64,000 nt of DNA from Multifurca ochricompacta. Lineage: Eukaryota > Basidiomycota > Agaricomycetes > Russulales > Russulaceae. Position numbers and translations under genes: made by a program. Numbering within the stretch: position 1 is the stretch's first letter; each line of letters begins with the position of its first letter. Shown here in pieces: positions 44,815 through 55,948 of this stretch. The notes below the pieces were generated by a model that was given only the letters and a program-made list of their open reading frames with translations, was not told where the DNA came from and did not search any database. The stretch is from the NCBI GenBank assembly GCA_022496185.1, contig WTXG01000071.1:62001-126000 (forward strand), in the 5' to 3' direction.

Positions 44815-47170
44815 GACCCCTCCCTTGCCTCTTGGGTCCTCTCTTTCCTTTCGGGCCGCTCCGCCTCCCTCTCGTTCAATGGGGAGGTGGGATCTCCCCA
44901 CCCTGTTTCCATTGGGACACCCCAGGGCTCTCCCCTCTCCCCAGTGCTGGCCACCCTATACTGTGCTCCACTTCTTGCTTTGGCTTCCTCTTGGACAGGC
45001 TGCCGGCTTTCGATGTACATCGACAATGGCCTCCTCTTTGCTTGGGGAACCACCTGGGATGCAGTCACCTCCTCCCTCCACTCCCACTACAAGGTGGCAG
45101 TTGACTGGCTTGCCCGTGCAGGCATGTCAATTGACCCTGCCAAGTCAGAGACCCTCTTTTTCTCCCGCGCACGTAAGCGCAACTTACCCCCTGCAGGCAT
45201 TTTCTTGCCCCAGCCATCACACTCCACATACTATTATGTGGTGGCTGGGGCCCAGGTGCACTATCTTGGTTTTTTTTTCACTAAGAACCTGTCCTGGCGC
45301 CCCCATACACAAATCATGTGCCGATGCGCACAAGCTTCCCTGCGTGGCCTCTGTGTCCTGGGCAACACTGAACGGGGCCTTTCCATGGCCAACTGGCATT
45401 TGATCCTTAATGCCATTTGCCTACCCGTACTGACCTATGGCTCCCAGCTTTGGGTCCACTCCCACCAGGCCACTGGCCTCATCAAATTGCTCCAAGGTGT
45501 TGCCAACATTATGGTCAAGACAATCTCAGGGTCCTTTCATACTGCCCCTCACCAACCACTCCACGAACTTGTGTGGCTCCTTCCAATGAAGCACTATGTT
45601 GCCAAGCTTGCCGACACTACCTCCTTACAGTATGCCATGCTCCCTGCCCACTCCCAGCTGTCCCTGCACCTCTGTGCATCCCATGACAACTTGCTCTGGG
45701 CCCCCTCCTCCAGACCGCACTCCCGCCGCACCCTGGTCCACCCAACCCCCCTGCGCATGCTCGCTGCCCGCACACCCCCACTGTCCTGCCCTGCAGACGT
45801 CCTTGCCTTCCAGCCATGGGACCTCCCTGACTGGGGTGACCGCATTACCCTGGTGGGCACTACCCACCAACAGACTTGTAAAGACGAACTGGCAGCCCTC
45901 ATCTGGGTCCCCTGCTCCTCTGTTGCATTGGCTCATGTCAGTGTTTGCCTTGCACATGAAGGCCGGGCCGACAACAAGAAGGTGGGTGCAGCTGCAGCCA
46001 CACTCATGGACTGCCAGGGGGAATGGACAATGGAATGGTGCCGTGGCACCAATGTGTCACGGAGCGAGGTGGAGCTGTTCGGTTTGGCACACACCCTCAG
46101 TTGGCTGTGTAGCTTCCTGCGTGGGTCCCCTGTTCCTGACCGTCTTGTGCTCACATCGTCCTCATCAGCTGCCCTACTTGGCTTACACTCGCGGGACCCC
46201 TGCAAGTTCACTGGTGATTTCATTCTTTTCCATCACTCATTGGCTGACTTCCTTTCCTCCTTTCCTGACACCTCCCTTACCTTCATGTGGGTCCCAGGGG
46301 GTGCCTCGTACCGGGCCTCAACTGTCTCTGCCAAGGCGGCCACCCATGCCCGCGTCCACACTCCACTCAGCGATATGGAGCAGAAGCCCTCCCCACTCCA
46401 GTGGCGGGCTCTCTCCCGCCTCCGCACCTATGACAACTGGCATGAGGAATGGCTCTGTGCCCGTGCCCTCTCCTCTCCTTCTGACCCTGACTCTGCTGGC
46501 TCTGACTTCCATGCCTACTCCCTCTCTATTTCTCAGCCCCCAGATGGCTCCAACCACCCCCTTTGGACTGCGGCTACAAAGAAGCATGATGTGCCTTTCA
46601 CCTGACACACATGCTCAACAGCCATGCGTTTACTGCAGAGTACCACGAGTGGTTCTTCCCAACCCAGCCTGTCTCCGCCCGCACCTGCCCCTGTGACTCT
46701 ACCACCCTGGCGACCTTTATCCATGTCCTGGTCGAATGCCCCTTGTATGCCCAAGCGCAGGCAACATGGATGCTTACCCCTCAAGATCTGGATGATCTCA
46801 CCATCCCCCAGATTTTCAACCAGCATGGGGTTGTTGGCCATTTACTGGAGTTTCTGCAAGAGACACGGGCTTTCTTCAAGCCCATCTCCTCATGCCGGCC
46901 TCGCGAGCCCGACTGAGTTTGTGTTTCAGCAGACTGGGACTTAGGTTAGTTCATTCTTTTCTGGGTTCTTGAATGGTCTCTGTTTTCGGACAGCCTCTCT
47001 ACTTTACACATATACTTCAAATTTTTCCTTCGGGGTTTTTCACCATGTCCCTGCTGACTTTCCCTCATGTCCATAGTACTTAATAGTTACATTGTACCCT
47101 GATGTAGCCGCGTGATTGGGCATCGTCCCGCAAGCACATCAATAAACTCAATCCAAAAAAAAAAAAAAAA

Positions 47171-47599
47171 AGACCAACTCCAAAAAATAGATTGCACGTT
47201 GCGAGTGAAACTGCCCACTTGGATTTAAAAAATCAATGGTAAATCACAAGGACATAGCCAATAAATCTAAGTGTGTTCCCTGAAATGCCTCAAAATGTTA
47301 GGCTCGACTTGGACATCGTGGTCTTAGCAAGGTGCACCTGTAATCCCCCAATGGTAGGCCAAAAACAGTAAGGTAAGCCGATAGAACATAATTTATACAC
47401 ATAGTAGGTCCTTAATTCCCAACTGCGTAATTGATTCAATAAATAAGGTTATGAGAGTGAGATCCGAGAGTCAAAACGCATCGAAGCCTGAATGGTCCTC
47501 ACTAAACGTATTGCCTCTCTACATTGCTGCGTAGCCCTTCGGATCTCAATTCCAATAGTTGAGGTCAAGAATGAGACCGATAATGGTAGAAGGGATACT
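47171..47599. other. spacer right of the LINE
   Basis: Begins with the LINE target duplication; nothing else recognised before the gag relic. Together with 26335-26353 it represents the pre-insertion locus. Confidence 0.35.
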
Positions 47600-48541
47600 T
47601 TAGATGGGTCCGGGGCCAATTTTCACGACGAACGGATCGCGGAGTATGTAAATGGAAGCGAGTCCAAGAGCTTGGAAATAAAGGGTGTTGAGACGAGCCG
47701 GACTCCCGGGTGGACCCGATCTAACGATCGTGATAAGATAAGCTAAAGTGCGTCCATTAACTGATTGAGATACAATTCCACATTGCACGCACAACACATT
47801 CCTTCTTATATCTTGTCATGAACTATTTACTGTTATGATTGTCACACCTTTATGTAGTATAAAAGGTTGTTATATTGTATGCATTCACTTCAGTTTTGAC
47901 CACAACAACTGAAGTGAGTATCAGTATCTTATCTTTACTGTAGTTAGCTAACGCTTAGTAATAGCCTATCCGCTATCTACATAGGTAATGATACTAATTA
48001 ATATATAAGTTTTGACCACAACAACTGAACCTATCCGCTATCTACATAGATAGCTAAACCCTTTCACAGCTGCGTTTCGTCAAAGGGCATGTCCAAATTC
48101 TCTGAATCGTAGGCCCCCGAGTCCAGGACGTCCTGCCATGCCTTTGTCAGGCGCTGGACGTGAGCGGGGACATCCCCGTCAGAATAAGATTATTAGATCA
48201 GAATTTCGAATTGTTGTCCATATTTCTTTGGCCGTTGTGGACTGTCCGATTATATATAGAAAGTCGTCTGGGATGTTCGCCACGAGTTGAAGCCGCGCAC
48301 ACGCGTCTCGCATTTTCCAGCGCCTTCGCTCAGACTCTTCCGTCGGAGCTACTTCTGTACCATCGACGAGACCCCACAGGCCGCGAGACTGGAGTATGAG
48401 CTTAGTCCTGCATGACCAAATCGAATAGTTGCCCATTTCGAGCTTCGATTGGATTGTAATGGGGTCGAGTTGCCAACTCTCTAAGCCATAAGCGTTAAAC
48501 ATGCTGGGTGCCATAGGGGTTTTCGCGCGGTGTGTGACCAC
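47600..48541 (-). pseudogene. Copia-type gag relic 1, split by a solo LTR
   Basis: From 48541 the translation contains ESWQLDPITIQSKLEMGNYS, LILQSRGLWGLVDGTE, RRRWKMRDACARLQL and TAKEIWTTIR, the UBN2/Copia-gag pattern. In a second frame DGDVPAHVQRLTKAWQDVL follows to 48083. After the LTR, short remnants continue to 47600 (LYFQALGLASIYIL is a shifted reading). No pol is attached. A middle stretch present in the second gag relic (EHFQPES to TSTKLHE) is missing here. Confidence 0.7.
47686..48082 (+). repeat. solo LTR inside gag relic 1
   Basis: 397 bases, TGTTGAGACGAGCC...GTTTCGTCA, with target duplication AAGGG (47681-47685 and 48083-48087). Same family as the LTR at 12770-13175, with which it shares nearly all sequence. 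Confidence 0.9.
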
Positions 48542-49585
48542 TTAGAGGTAAATCTACTGGTTATTCGAGTGGGAGTTGTTAGTGACCTGGCGTCAGGTAG
48601 TTGTCTAGCTTACCGGGGCTAGAGGCGCCTGTTTTAAACTGTTTTTTGTTACGTTCAAGCTCGATGATCGTTCTATGGTCAGAGATAGTTCGGGTGATTA
48701 GAAGAAAAGGAGATAGATTCCAGGAGACAAGAGCTTGTAGAGATACAAGGAGCTCAAGACTGGAGAGTCTGAGCGTAGTAACTACAGCTTATATACATGT
48801 ACACTGCAGAAAGTGACGTCGTGTTGAAGACGTCGTTGAGACAAGGCTAGGCCTATACTTGTTGAAGTACGTGTGACGAACGAAGGAAAAAGGAATACAA
48901 ATGATGTCATACATAGCAGGTTGTAACATATCTTTTCATGTGACCGGGGCCGAGACCACACGGAAATGGAATGGAACGAACGGCACAAAAAAATGAAGCA
49001 CCGCCAGTGTTGTGGATAATACATTCTAAAATCTCCCATGAAAATGTTCCTGATAACGCAATGACATTGAGTACAGATGCTCATCTGTGTTCCCCAAGAG
49101 GTCGACAGATGTCTAAGGACAGACGACAGGCATCGGGAGGAGTTTGGAGATATCTGTATGACTGCAACGTGGTGGTGGTTCATCACGCACTGCAAGGAGC
49201 AACCACATTAGGAGCAGTTAAATGTAGGGGCAGGAATAGGAGTATCGGAAAGGGAAGGTAGAGGCGAGTGGAAAGAAAGGAAAGGGAAAAGAGAAAGGAA
49301 GACTTTGCGATGTGGCAGTCAGGTGATCCCTGTAGGGCGCGGGTGAAGTGGAAAGAGATCATGGTCACTCTATACACGCAAATGAAAATGATCGCTCATC
49401 TGAATCAAAGAGGAACCGCAAGCATTACATTGTCACACCGAGCTAGCTTCCTCCCTGACCCAAATCACGAACACGAACTTCCAACAAACAAACAAACAGT
49501 ACTGTTATTCTTATTGTACAATGATTTTTGAATACGATGATGGTCCGATGGCTAATCACAATTGTACAACAGAGACCCGAGAGAG
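48542..49585. other. spacer, no gene supported
   Basis: No domain or transposon end recognised. A purine-rich tract lies at about 49240-49305. The right end probably holds the 3' UTR of the oxidase gene. Confidence 0.35.
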
Positions 49586-51397
49586 TCAGGCGCCGCCTGC
49601 GTTGGGAGCGATGGCGAACCATTTCCAGAACACGTTCTCGGGATCATATCGATGTTTAAGACGCTGCAAGGGGCCGTAGTTGGGCCCGAACAACGTCCGT
49701 GACATAGACTCTTGGTCCGCCGACTCCGCTTGAGTCTCAGAATCTATCACACGAATCGTCAATAAAAAAAACTGACCAGCGGATCCATGATACCCACTAA
49801 AGTTTCCGTATCCGCTATTGCTCTTCCCATCTGATGCCTGGGCCTCCGCAATCGCGACGATGTCCGTGAGTTCCCGCGCAGCTTTCTTCGCAGCCTGTTC
49901 CACTGCAGGTGTATTGTTGGTCCACTTCAGGGCGCTTCCCGTCATGCCGCGATGAGAGCGGAGATGTGAAGTAGCGTTCTCGGGTAGAGTCATGACCGTG
50001 TGATGCGGAACGTATTCGAACAAATATCCGTGCTCAATCTCATTTCCCGGAGCCGCGTTAAGCTGAGTGATTTTTTCGAAAACACTCTTCACTACATGGG
50101 CACGGGGACTCGATTGAAAAACGCTCTTCAGGTAATAGCCATAACCGTGCGCAAAGGTCTCATTCTGGGCATCAGTAGTTTCAGATCGCATTCTGAGAAA
50201 GTCAGAAAGTGACGAACCATAATACCGTTGAGTTGTTCAAAAGGGATCTCGCGCGCACCGTCAACAATGGGCCCTAGTCACATAAGTTGGCTTGTTGTAG
50301 TGACGCATTATTGCTACACTTACCAAGGTCATAGAACCGCTTGAAATTTTTGCGACCTTCATCCTCGGAGCCATTATAGAATAAGTTGAGAGAGATGCAT
50401 TCCTACAAAGGTGTCGTAGGTTGCTCCGAAGTGGCGATAGAGAGAGATCAATCACTAACCCTGCCACCTGGACCTCTCCCCAGAATCTGTAAAATGCCTT
50501 CGTTATTCTTGACAGTCTTCCACCATTTTGTGAGCACGGCCATGAGTGCATCCAAAACTTCCGCTGGAAAGACGACTATGCCGGCAAAGACAGTGCGGCG
50601 CTGCGGGTGCAGTCTGAGGACAAACTCGGTACAGACACCAAAATTTGAGCCGCCTCCGCGGATGCCCCAAAACAGTTCGGTATTTTCTGTGTCAGACAGA
50701 GTGAGGACCGTCCCATCCGCTGTGACAAGCGTAGCCTGTGCCATTTTGTCAACAAGTTCGGTTACTAAGATACCACAGGAAGACAAACGTGCCTGTATAA
50801 GATTATCGACAACGAGGCCATGTTGACCGGTAAGAAAGCCGTAACCTCCCCCGAGGAGGAGCCTTTGGTTGTCATTAAATTATGAAAGTTATCATCGCGA
50901 GATGGCAAGACGTACCCTGAAACCCCTGTCTACAATCCAAGTTCAGTTCTCTGCACCGCAGAACGGAAAACAAGAGTGCGGCCAAAAGGCCAAACGCGTA
51001 CATGATTGACAGTCCCAGCTACAGTTGCTAGACCGTGCTTGATGGCCTCTTTATCAACGGTTTCCCAAAGTGAACCTCCCCCTATACGCACGGTGCGCTT
51101 AGCTGGGTCGACAACCGCATAATTGTAATAACGAGAAAGATCGATGATCAGTCCGTCTTCTGCAGACGAGGCGCCAGAAGGGCTGTGACCACCGCAACGG
51201 ATCGCAACTTGGAGTTTGTTCGTCCGAGCATACTTCAGCGCGAGCGCAATGTCATCGATATCTTTCACGAAGGCCACGATGCTAGCAGGACGCTCCGCGT
51301 TGACTGCCCATCGAGCTATCGCCTGCTTGTAATTCGGATCATTGGGGGTTACGATGTCCCCTTTGAAGGACTGCATGAACGTGTGAATGTCAGACAT
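49586..51397 (-). CDS. BBE-like FAD-linked oxidase (FAD_binding_4 plus BBE domain)
   Basis: Flavoprotein of the berberine-bridge-enzyme-like family, which oxidises alcohols, sugars or alkaloid-like substrates with O2; the substrate here is unknown. Exons: 51397-51002, 50929-50916, 50862-50793, 50735-50460, 50402-50324, 50273-50218, 50164-49586, all in phase, giving 489 residues (471 if a further 54-base in-frame intron near 49780 is real). The FAD-binding domain shows RCGGHSPSGASS, whose His is the usual covalent FAD attachment; the GVSG-LLLGGGYGFLTGQHG loop is split by introns. FWGIRGGGSNFGV follows. The C-terminal BBE motif is NYGPLQRLKHRYDPENVFWK. I start at M of MSDIHTF (51397), which fits family length. 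No secretion signal is evident, so it may be intracellular. The third intron uses a GC donor. Confidence 0.85.
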
Positions 51398-51844
51398 CCT
51401 GGACAGACAGAAGGGTCGATGAGACGTCCAGATAATAGACACAATTCTTCTTATAGGAGCGCGTACGTAAAACAAAACTATGCCCGCCCATATAAAGAGG
51501 AGTCAAAGGAATTGAATTGAATTTAATTGCGGCGGATCAAGAAATTAGGGGCTTAGCATGAACAAGAAAGGGGGGGAGGGGTTGTTGCCTGGAACTCTAG
51601 TAACTCTAGTATGGAGGATATTCTTTGCGTTTGTTTTGACAAGCATTTAGAGAGTACAACATCTTGGTGGGTGGTAATGGTAATGGTAGCTGTAGCTACG
51701 AATAGCAGAGGCGAGCTCGTGGCGGTGAAGAAGTAAACACAAGTCAGGGCTGACCGGGACCCGGCTATTGGGCTCCATGGCTCAGTGCTCAGGTTCCTTT
51801 CACACCGCCACCCGCCGCCCACGCTATTTGATGATTGATTGACC
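51398..51844. other. divergent promoter region
   Basis: Spacer of about 450 bases between the minus-strand oxidase and the plus-strand ankyrin gene, so it probably holds both promoters. No specific sites identified. Confidence 0.4.
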
Positions 51845-52484
51845 ATGGTTAGCAAAATGACTTGTCCAGATCACATCGTCCGTGTGCAACATCCCAATCA
51901 TTACTTAAACAGGCTACAGAAACGCAAACAGTATCCGAATTACCAACAGAGACGATCGATTTCGCTCACCGCATGTTCGACGCCGCGCGCGAGGGCAACA
52001 CACAGTTGCTCCTCGCCGCCGTGGACGCAGGACTACCTCCCAATCTCATGAATCAGAAAGGTATCTACTATATTTGTCCTACACGGATGTGTTATGTGTC
52101 TCTTTTTTCCACAACTATGTGTGTATGTTTGGATCGCTCACCACTATGCCTCTGTTATTTTGCCAAAACAAAAAAAAAAAAGGTAACACGCTATTGATGC
52201 TCGCCGCCTACGCGGGCCACGCCGAGCTCGTGCGTGGCCTCATCGAGCGCGGGGCGGACCCAAACCGGCTGAATGATCGTGGACAGGCGCCGATTGCTGG
52301 AGCAGTATTCAAACGTGAGGATGAAGTCGTACGCGTGCTCATAGAGGCAGGCGCGGACCCCCGGGCGGGTGAGCCAAACGCGATTGCCAGTGCGCGGATG
52401 TTCGGCCGCACAGACCTGCTTGTCGTATTTGGTGCACGGGAGGACGAAAGCACCGATGCGGGACCAATCAGACAGGCGTCATGA
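51845..52484 (+). CDS. small ankyrin-repeat protein
   Basis: 150-residue soluble protein built almost wholly of ankyrin repeats. Exons: 51845-51847 (the ATG alone), 51913-52060, 52183-52484; total 453 bases, in frame. The intron after ATG has a GTTAGC donor, a CTTAA branch-like site and an ACAG acceptor. The second intron begins GTATCT and ends in an A-run followed by AG. Repeat blocks: FDAAREGNTQLLLAAVDAGL, GNTLLMLAAYAGHAELVRGL, GADPNRLNDRGQAPIAGAVF, then EVVRVLIEAGADPRAG. This matches a family of compact ankyrin proteins widespread in fungi, with unknown partners. Without the one-codon exon there is no upstream ATG in frame, only a TAG at 51850. Confidence 0.8.
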
Positions 52485-52710
52485 GGGCAAGGCTGGCAAG
52501 GGCTGGGGCTTAGATGTTTTGATGTTTGTAATTATCTCGTTCAACAAAAATTGAGATGATGTAACCTCATAAAACTATTTAAACAAAGCAGAGATAGAAA
52601 GTAAAAGTATATATAACACATTGCCGAGAACTCCAGGGCTCGTCTCTGGGTCTGAGTATATCAAGTAAATAACGTTATGAAAAGGAGAGTGGCTTTCGGA
52701 AGACACCCGT

Positions 52711-53411
52711 CTAGTCTTCGACAGGTTTGTTGGCCCGCGGCCTGCGGTGCCCCGCGGCTCGCCCATTGTGTGCCTCAGAGCGACCGCGGTTCCAAGCGTC
52801 AAGGTCAAGAATATGACCAATGACGGAAGAACGGGATACTTTGGATTGGTCTGGGGCTATCTTCCACGCTCCAACGAACACGGACCACGACGGGGGAAGC
52901 GAGTCGAGGAGCGTGGTGACGAAAAAGACGTCTGGGTTTCTAGACGTGTATGCCTTCGAAGCTAGGACGTCCTGCCAGAACTCACCCATGTGCTGGATGT
53001 GGGCGGGGACGTCACCATCTTCATGAAGCTTAGTAGAGGTGAACTTGCGCAAGGCGAGAGATTCTTGAATGAGGATTCAGGTTGGAAGTGCTCGTGCAAT
53101 GTGATCCAAATGTCCTTAGCCGACGCGGTTTGTCTAATTATCCATAACCATTTGTCTGGTATGTTTACTACGAGTTGAAGCCGCGCACACGCGTCTCGCA
53201 TCTTCCAGCGCCTTCGCTCAGACTCTTCCGTCGGAGCTAGTTCTGTGCCATCGACGAGGTCCCACAGACCGCGAGACTGGAGTATGAGCTCAGTCTTGAA
53301 TGACCAGTGCGAATAGTTGTTATAATCTAGCTTCGGATGAAGTGAGATGGGATCGAGTTGCCAACTCTCCAAACAGTGTAGATTAGGATTAGACATGGTG
53401 TACACTGGCAA
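52711..53411 (-). pseudogene. Copia-type gag relic 2
   Basis: ATG near 53396, then ESWQLDPISLHPKLDYNNYS, LILQSRGLWDLVDGTE, RRRWKMRDACARLQL and SAKDIWITLHEHFQPESSF. After a one-base frame shift near 53055 it continues as LRKFTSTKLHEDGDVPAHIQ and LLDSLPPSW-type gag sequence to 52711. It is closely related to gag relic 1 at 47600-48541. No LTRs or pol are seen beside it. Confidence 0.7.
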
Positions 53412-54198
53412 AACAGGTCGTCAATCCGTGACTCTGGGTTCTTGCACAGCGGCGGTGGTGGTGGTGGTGGTGGCGGTAGTCAACACGAGGGATACTCTTA
53501 TAGGTTGTTAGTGACGTGGCGCCATGGAAGTGGCTCTCACTCACCTATGAGTTATGTTAATAAGAAAGCAAAAACAAGACCTCCAGACGCGCCCTTATTT
53601 CGAATAGGTAATGGGTGGAGGAGCAGCGTAACGCGACCGTTTGTTCAAACGGATGATGTAAACAGGTTTCGCGAGAACTGCGCTCACTCGATCAGATTCA
53701 AGTGCAAGTGAAAAGCCGGTGAAATGTAGTGGTAAGGCAAGGTGAAGGCAAGTGAGGATTACTGTTCCTCCTCTACTCGTCCTCATCCTGTAGAGTCTTT
53801 CCACACGTGACCGTCTAGCACGTGACCGATTTATCCTACTCCTATTGTATATGCCAGTCGGGACGTATGTGGATAGGGATGATGAGATTTGAGGGATTGG
53901 GGATTGAGAAATCAAGCATACTGACCAGCTAGACAGCGCCCAGGGCATCCCTTGTAGGGTTGTCATGACATGATGTGTCCAGTTGGCTTCGCTTCCTCTT
54001 CGTTCGTTTATTGTATCAGCTGGAACTGGAACAACCGGCCCGCCTTAGTGACCCCTTTGCCTCGTTCACCGACTATCAACCATGTTCTGTGTCCCTTGAA
54101 TAAGGACACGTCTCTGGCACGCCCTGTCGCTCTTCTTTTTAAGTCCTAGAAATTATACTTTTCATCAACCCTCCCTTTTTCTGACTAGAGAGTCCGGC
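53412..54198. other. spacer with a GGT microsatellite
   Basis: A (GGT)n tract lies at 53451-53476. The right part is presumably the promoter of the membrane-protein gene at 54199. No other feature recognised. Confidence 0.4.
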
Positions 54199-55628
54199 AT
54201 GGAGTCCAACTCACAAATTATGGCACCTCGTGACGACGCTCATATTAACGGCCCCGTGTCTGGCCACTCACCATCAGGCAATGCTGTGCTCCAAGAAGGA
54301 TCTGACGCTGAACTCGCTTCACTTTCTCCCACCGACGACCAATTTTCAGAAAACCTCGTCCACAGCTGGAGAAAAACCTGATGTCCTTCGAGGCTTCCCC
54401 TCTACCCCATACTAGTCTAGAATCACGTCGGGGAACTGGGTTACTAGATTCATCTCAAGTTGGTGATATCTCGGACATTCCAGCAGTAGCTCGTCAACTG
54501 CATACGCCACCTACAGGATCCGCGGCGATTGATGCCGCGATTTCCGAGGGTTCAAGTTCTGGGGACAAATATCATGAAGTAGAATCGAGTTCAATGCATG
54601 TGAGCTCAACCTCAACAGTGGGTCGAGGTAAACAGAGTGGGCCGGCGCCTTGTCCTCTGCTTGTCCCTCTTCCTGAATCCGACGAAGAAGATTCATCAGA
54701 ATCTATGAGACACGGGGGTGCTACAAGGACCATGGATGGAAAAAGCCAGGATGGAGACGCATATAGCACTCATATAGATGAGAGGCCGACTCCGCAAGGT
54801 AACCCAGCCATACAAAGCCTTACCCGCCCAAGTAAGTCTTACACGACTTCGGGATCCCGTTCCCGGTCACACTTTGTTTTGTCAGGCGATACGGATGACA
54901 GCCAGGCGCTTTGGGTGATTGGTGACTCCGCCCTGGAAAGACGTGATCGACGCGTACACGAGCGTTGGCAAGCAGGGTTAGGCGTGACATTTGTCTTGGC
55001 ACGTCCAATAATAGGCAGTACGATCACTACTGACTAGAGCTCCTCTCAGTCCAACATCCTCTCCGTTCTCATCCTCTGCATCGCACTCGAACTCTATCGT
55101 AGAACGAAGGCGGCGCATCCAGGCCTAATTGCGAGGATTCGAGCCCGACATATTGCCCGCGCCGGTAGAAACACTCCATTCTCCCCTATCATCAGCCTCT
55201 TTTTCGAGGCTGACGCACCTTTTGTCCACTCGAATACCGCATTCCTTACTGGCCTCTGTACTACTCTGGTCTGCACACTCATGTCAGACCTGGCCCTGCG
55301 CTGGGTAGCGCGTTACGAGACTCGCCTGCTACCGCCTCGAAACGCCTCGCCACGCGACCGAATGATCGCGCGCATGGAGTGGAACGAGCGCATGGAGCGA
55401 CTAGCAGTACCTTGGTTGCTTGAGGTTGGCATACCGGGGTTGTTGTATGTCGCGATCTGCCTTTTCTACACGGGAGCCATCATGCGCGCCTTTCCTTATC
55501 TCAGCAATCCCATCTGCGCAGCACTCGGTATTTTACTCATGGTCTTCTCTATAAGCGCCTTGTGGTCATTTGAGCCGGCTCTTGACGCCAGGTTTCGTCC
55601 GCGACCTGTATCTTCTGCCGGGCGTTGA
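54199..55628 (+). CDS. predicted multi-pass membrane protein (DUF6535-like topology), exon structure tentative
   Basis: A Ser/Glu/Asp-rich low-complexity N-terminal region starts at ATG 54199 or in the frame from 54381. It leads through GDTDDSQALWVIGDSALERR to an intron at 54984-55037 (GTGACA donor, CTAG acceptor). The second part (55038-55628) has several hydrophobic spans: ILSVLILCIALEL, AFLTGLCTTLVCTLM, GIPGLLYVAICLFYTGAIM and ICAALGILLMVFSISALW. Charged loops such as RMIARMEWNERMERL lie between them. The spacing recalls basidiomycete DUF6535 membrane proteins but I cannot name a family firmly. The junction between the 54199 frame and the 54381 frame was not resolved. Convergent with IDO, 320 bases away. 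Confidence 0.5.
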
Positions 55629-55948
55629 GAGTATTGTAGCTCGGCGTCCGCATATTTTGTCAATATGTATGTACTTATCGACCGTGCAGCTGCTGACTGC
55701 GTAATCTCAGCTTAGAGCCAGTTTTTTTGTTTCATGATTGAGTTGTCCTACTCGGAACTGCATAACTCTTGGACTCAGTTTTACTTTATCCAATAGGCAA
55801 TGCTATCTAATTCCGGGGCGATTGCACGAGCTTTCTTGAGGAGGAAATTACAAGCGAAGAGCGACACCGGTCAGCAATGAATAAGAAAATGTTTTGTGAA
55901 AAAGGTTTTTGGTGACTCTCTCTTGGGTGCGAGTGGCTACTTTATCTA
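55629..55948. other. convergent 3' spacer
   Basis: The 3' ends of the membrane-protein gene and IDO face each other across 320 bases; no other feature seen. Confidence 0.4.

Larger units (their letters stand above)
30366..46916 (+). pseudogene. LINE ORF2: endonuclease, reverse transcriptase, RNase H-like, interrupted
   Basis: APE-type endonuclease from ATG 30366: QEPW, GDFNLHHPSW and SDHAGV blocks. It is broken at 31638 by a solo LTR and resumes at 32548 with reverse-transcriptase blocks (LPKPDRPDYSLAKAHCPISL, LFDVSGFFDHVHPA). It is broken again at 33126 by Copia and resumes at 44820 (GTPQGSPLSPVLATLY, then MYIDNGLLFA), followed by the YGSQLW thumb region and an RNase H-like part (SRSEVELFGLAHTL). 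The motif C catalytic pair reads D-N instead of D-D. A TGA at 46603-46605 and a frame change precede the final knuckle (CPCDSTTLATFIHVLVECPL), ending at 46916. Confidence 0.8.
26354..47170 (+). mobile_element. full-length two-ORF LINE, expanded by nested insertions
   Basis: The left flank AGACCAACTCCAAAA (26339-26353) is repeated directly after the poly(A) tail (47171-47185), a 15-bp target duplication that fixes both ends. ORF1 has CCHC-type knuckles; ORF2 has an endonuclease, a reverse transcriptase, an RNase H-like segment and a C-terminal knuckle. After removing the LTR-type insertion (29300-29761), the solo LTR (31638-32542) and the Copia element (33126-44814), about 7.7 kb of LINE remains. 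The LINE sits immediately right of the solo LTR at 25616-26334. Confidence 0.85.

Noticed and set aside
47600..53411. Domesticated, functional gag genes
   Set aside because: Relic 2 needs a frame shift near 53055, and relic 1 is missing a segment and is split by an LTR. Kept only as a question.
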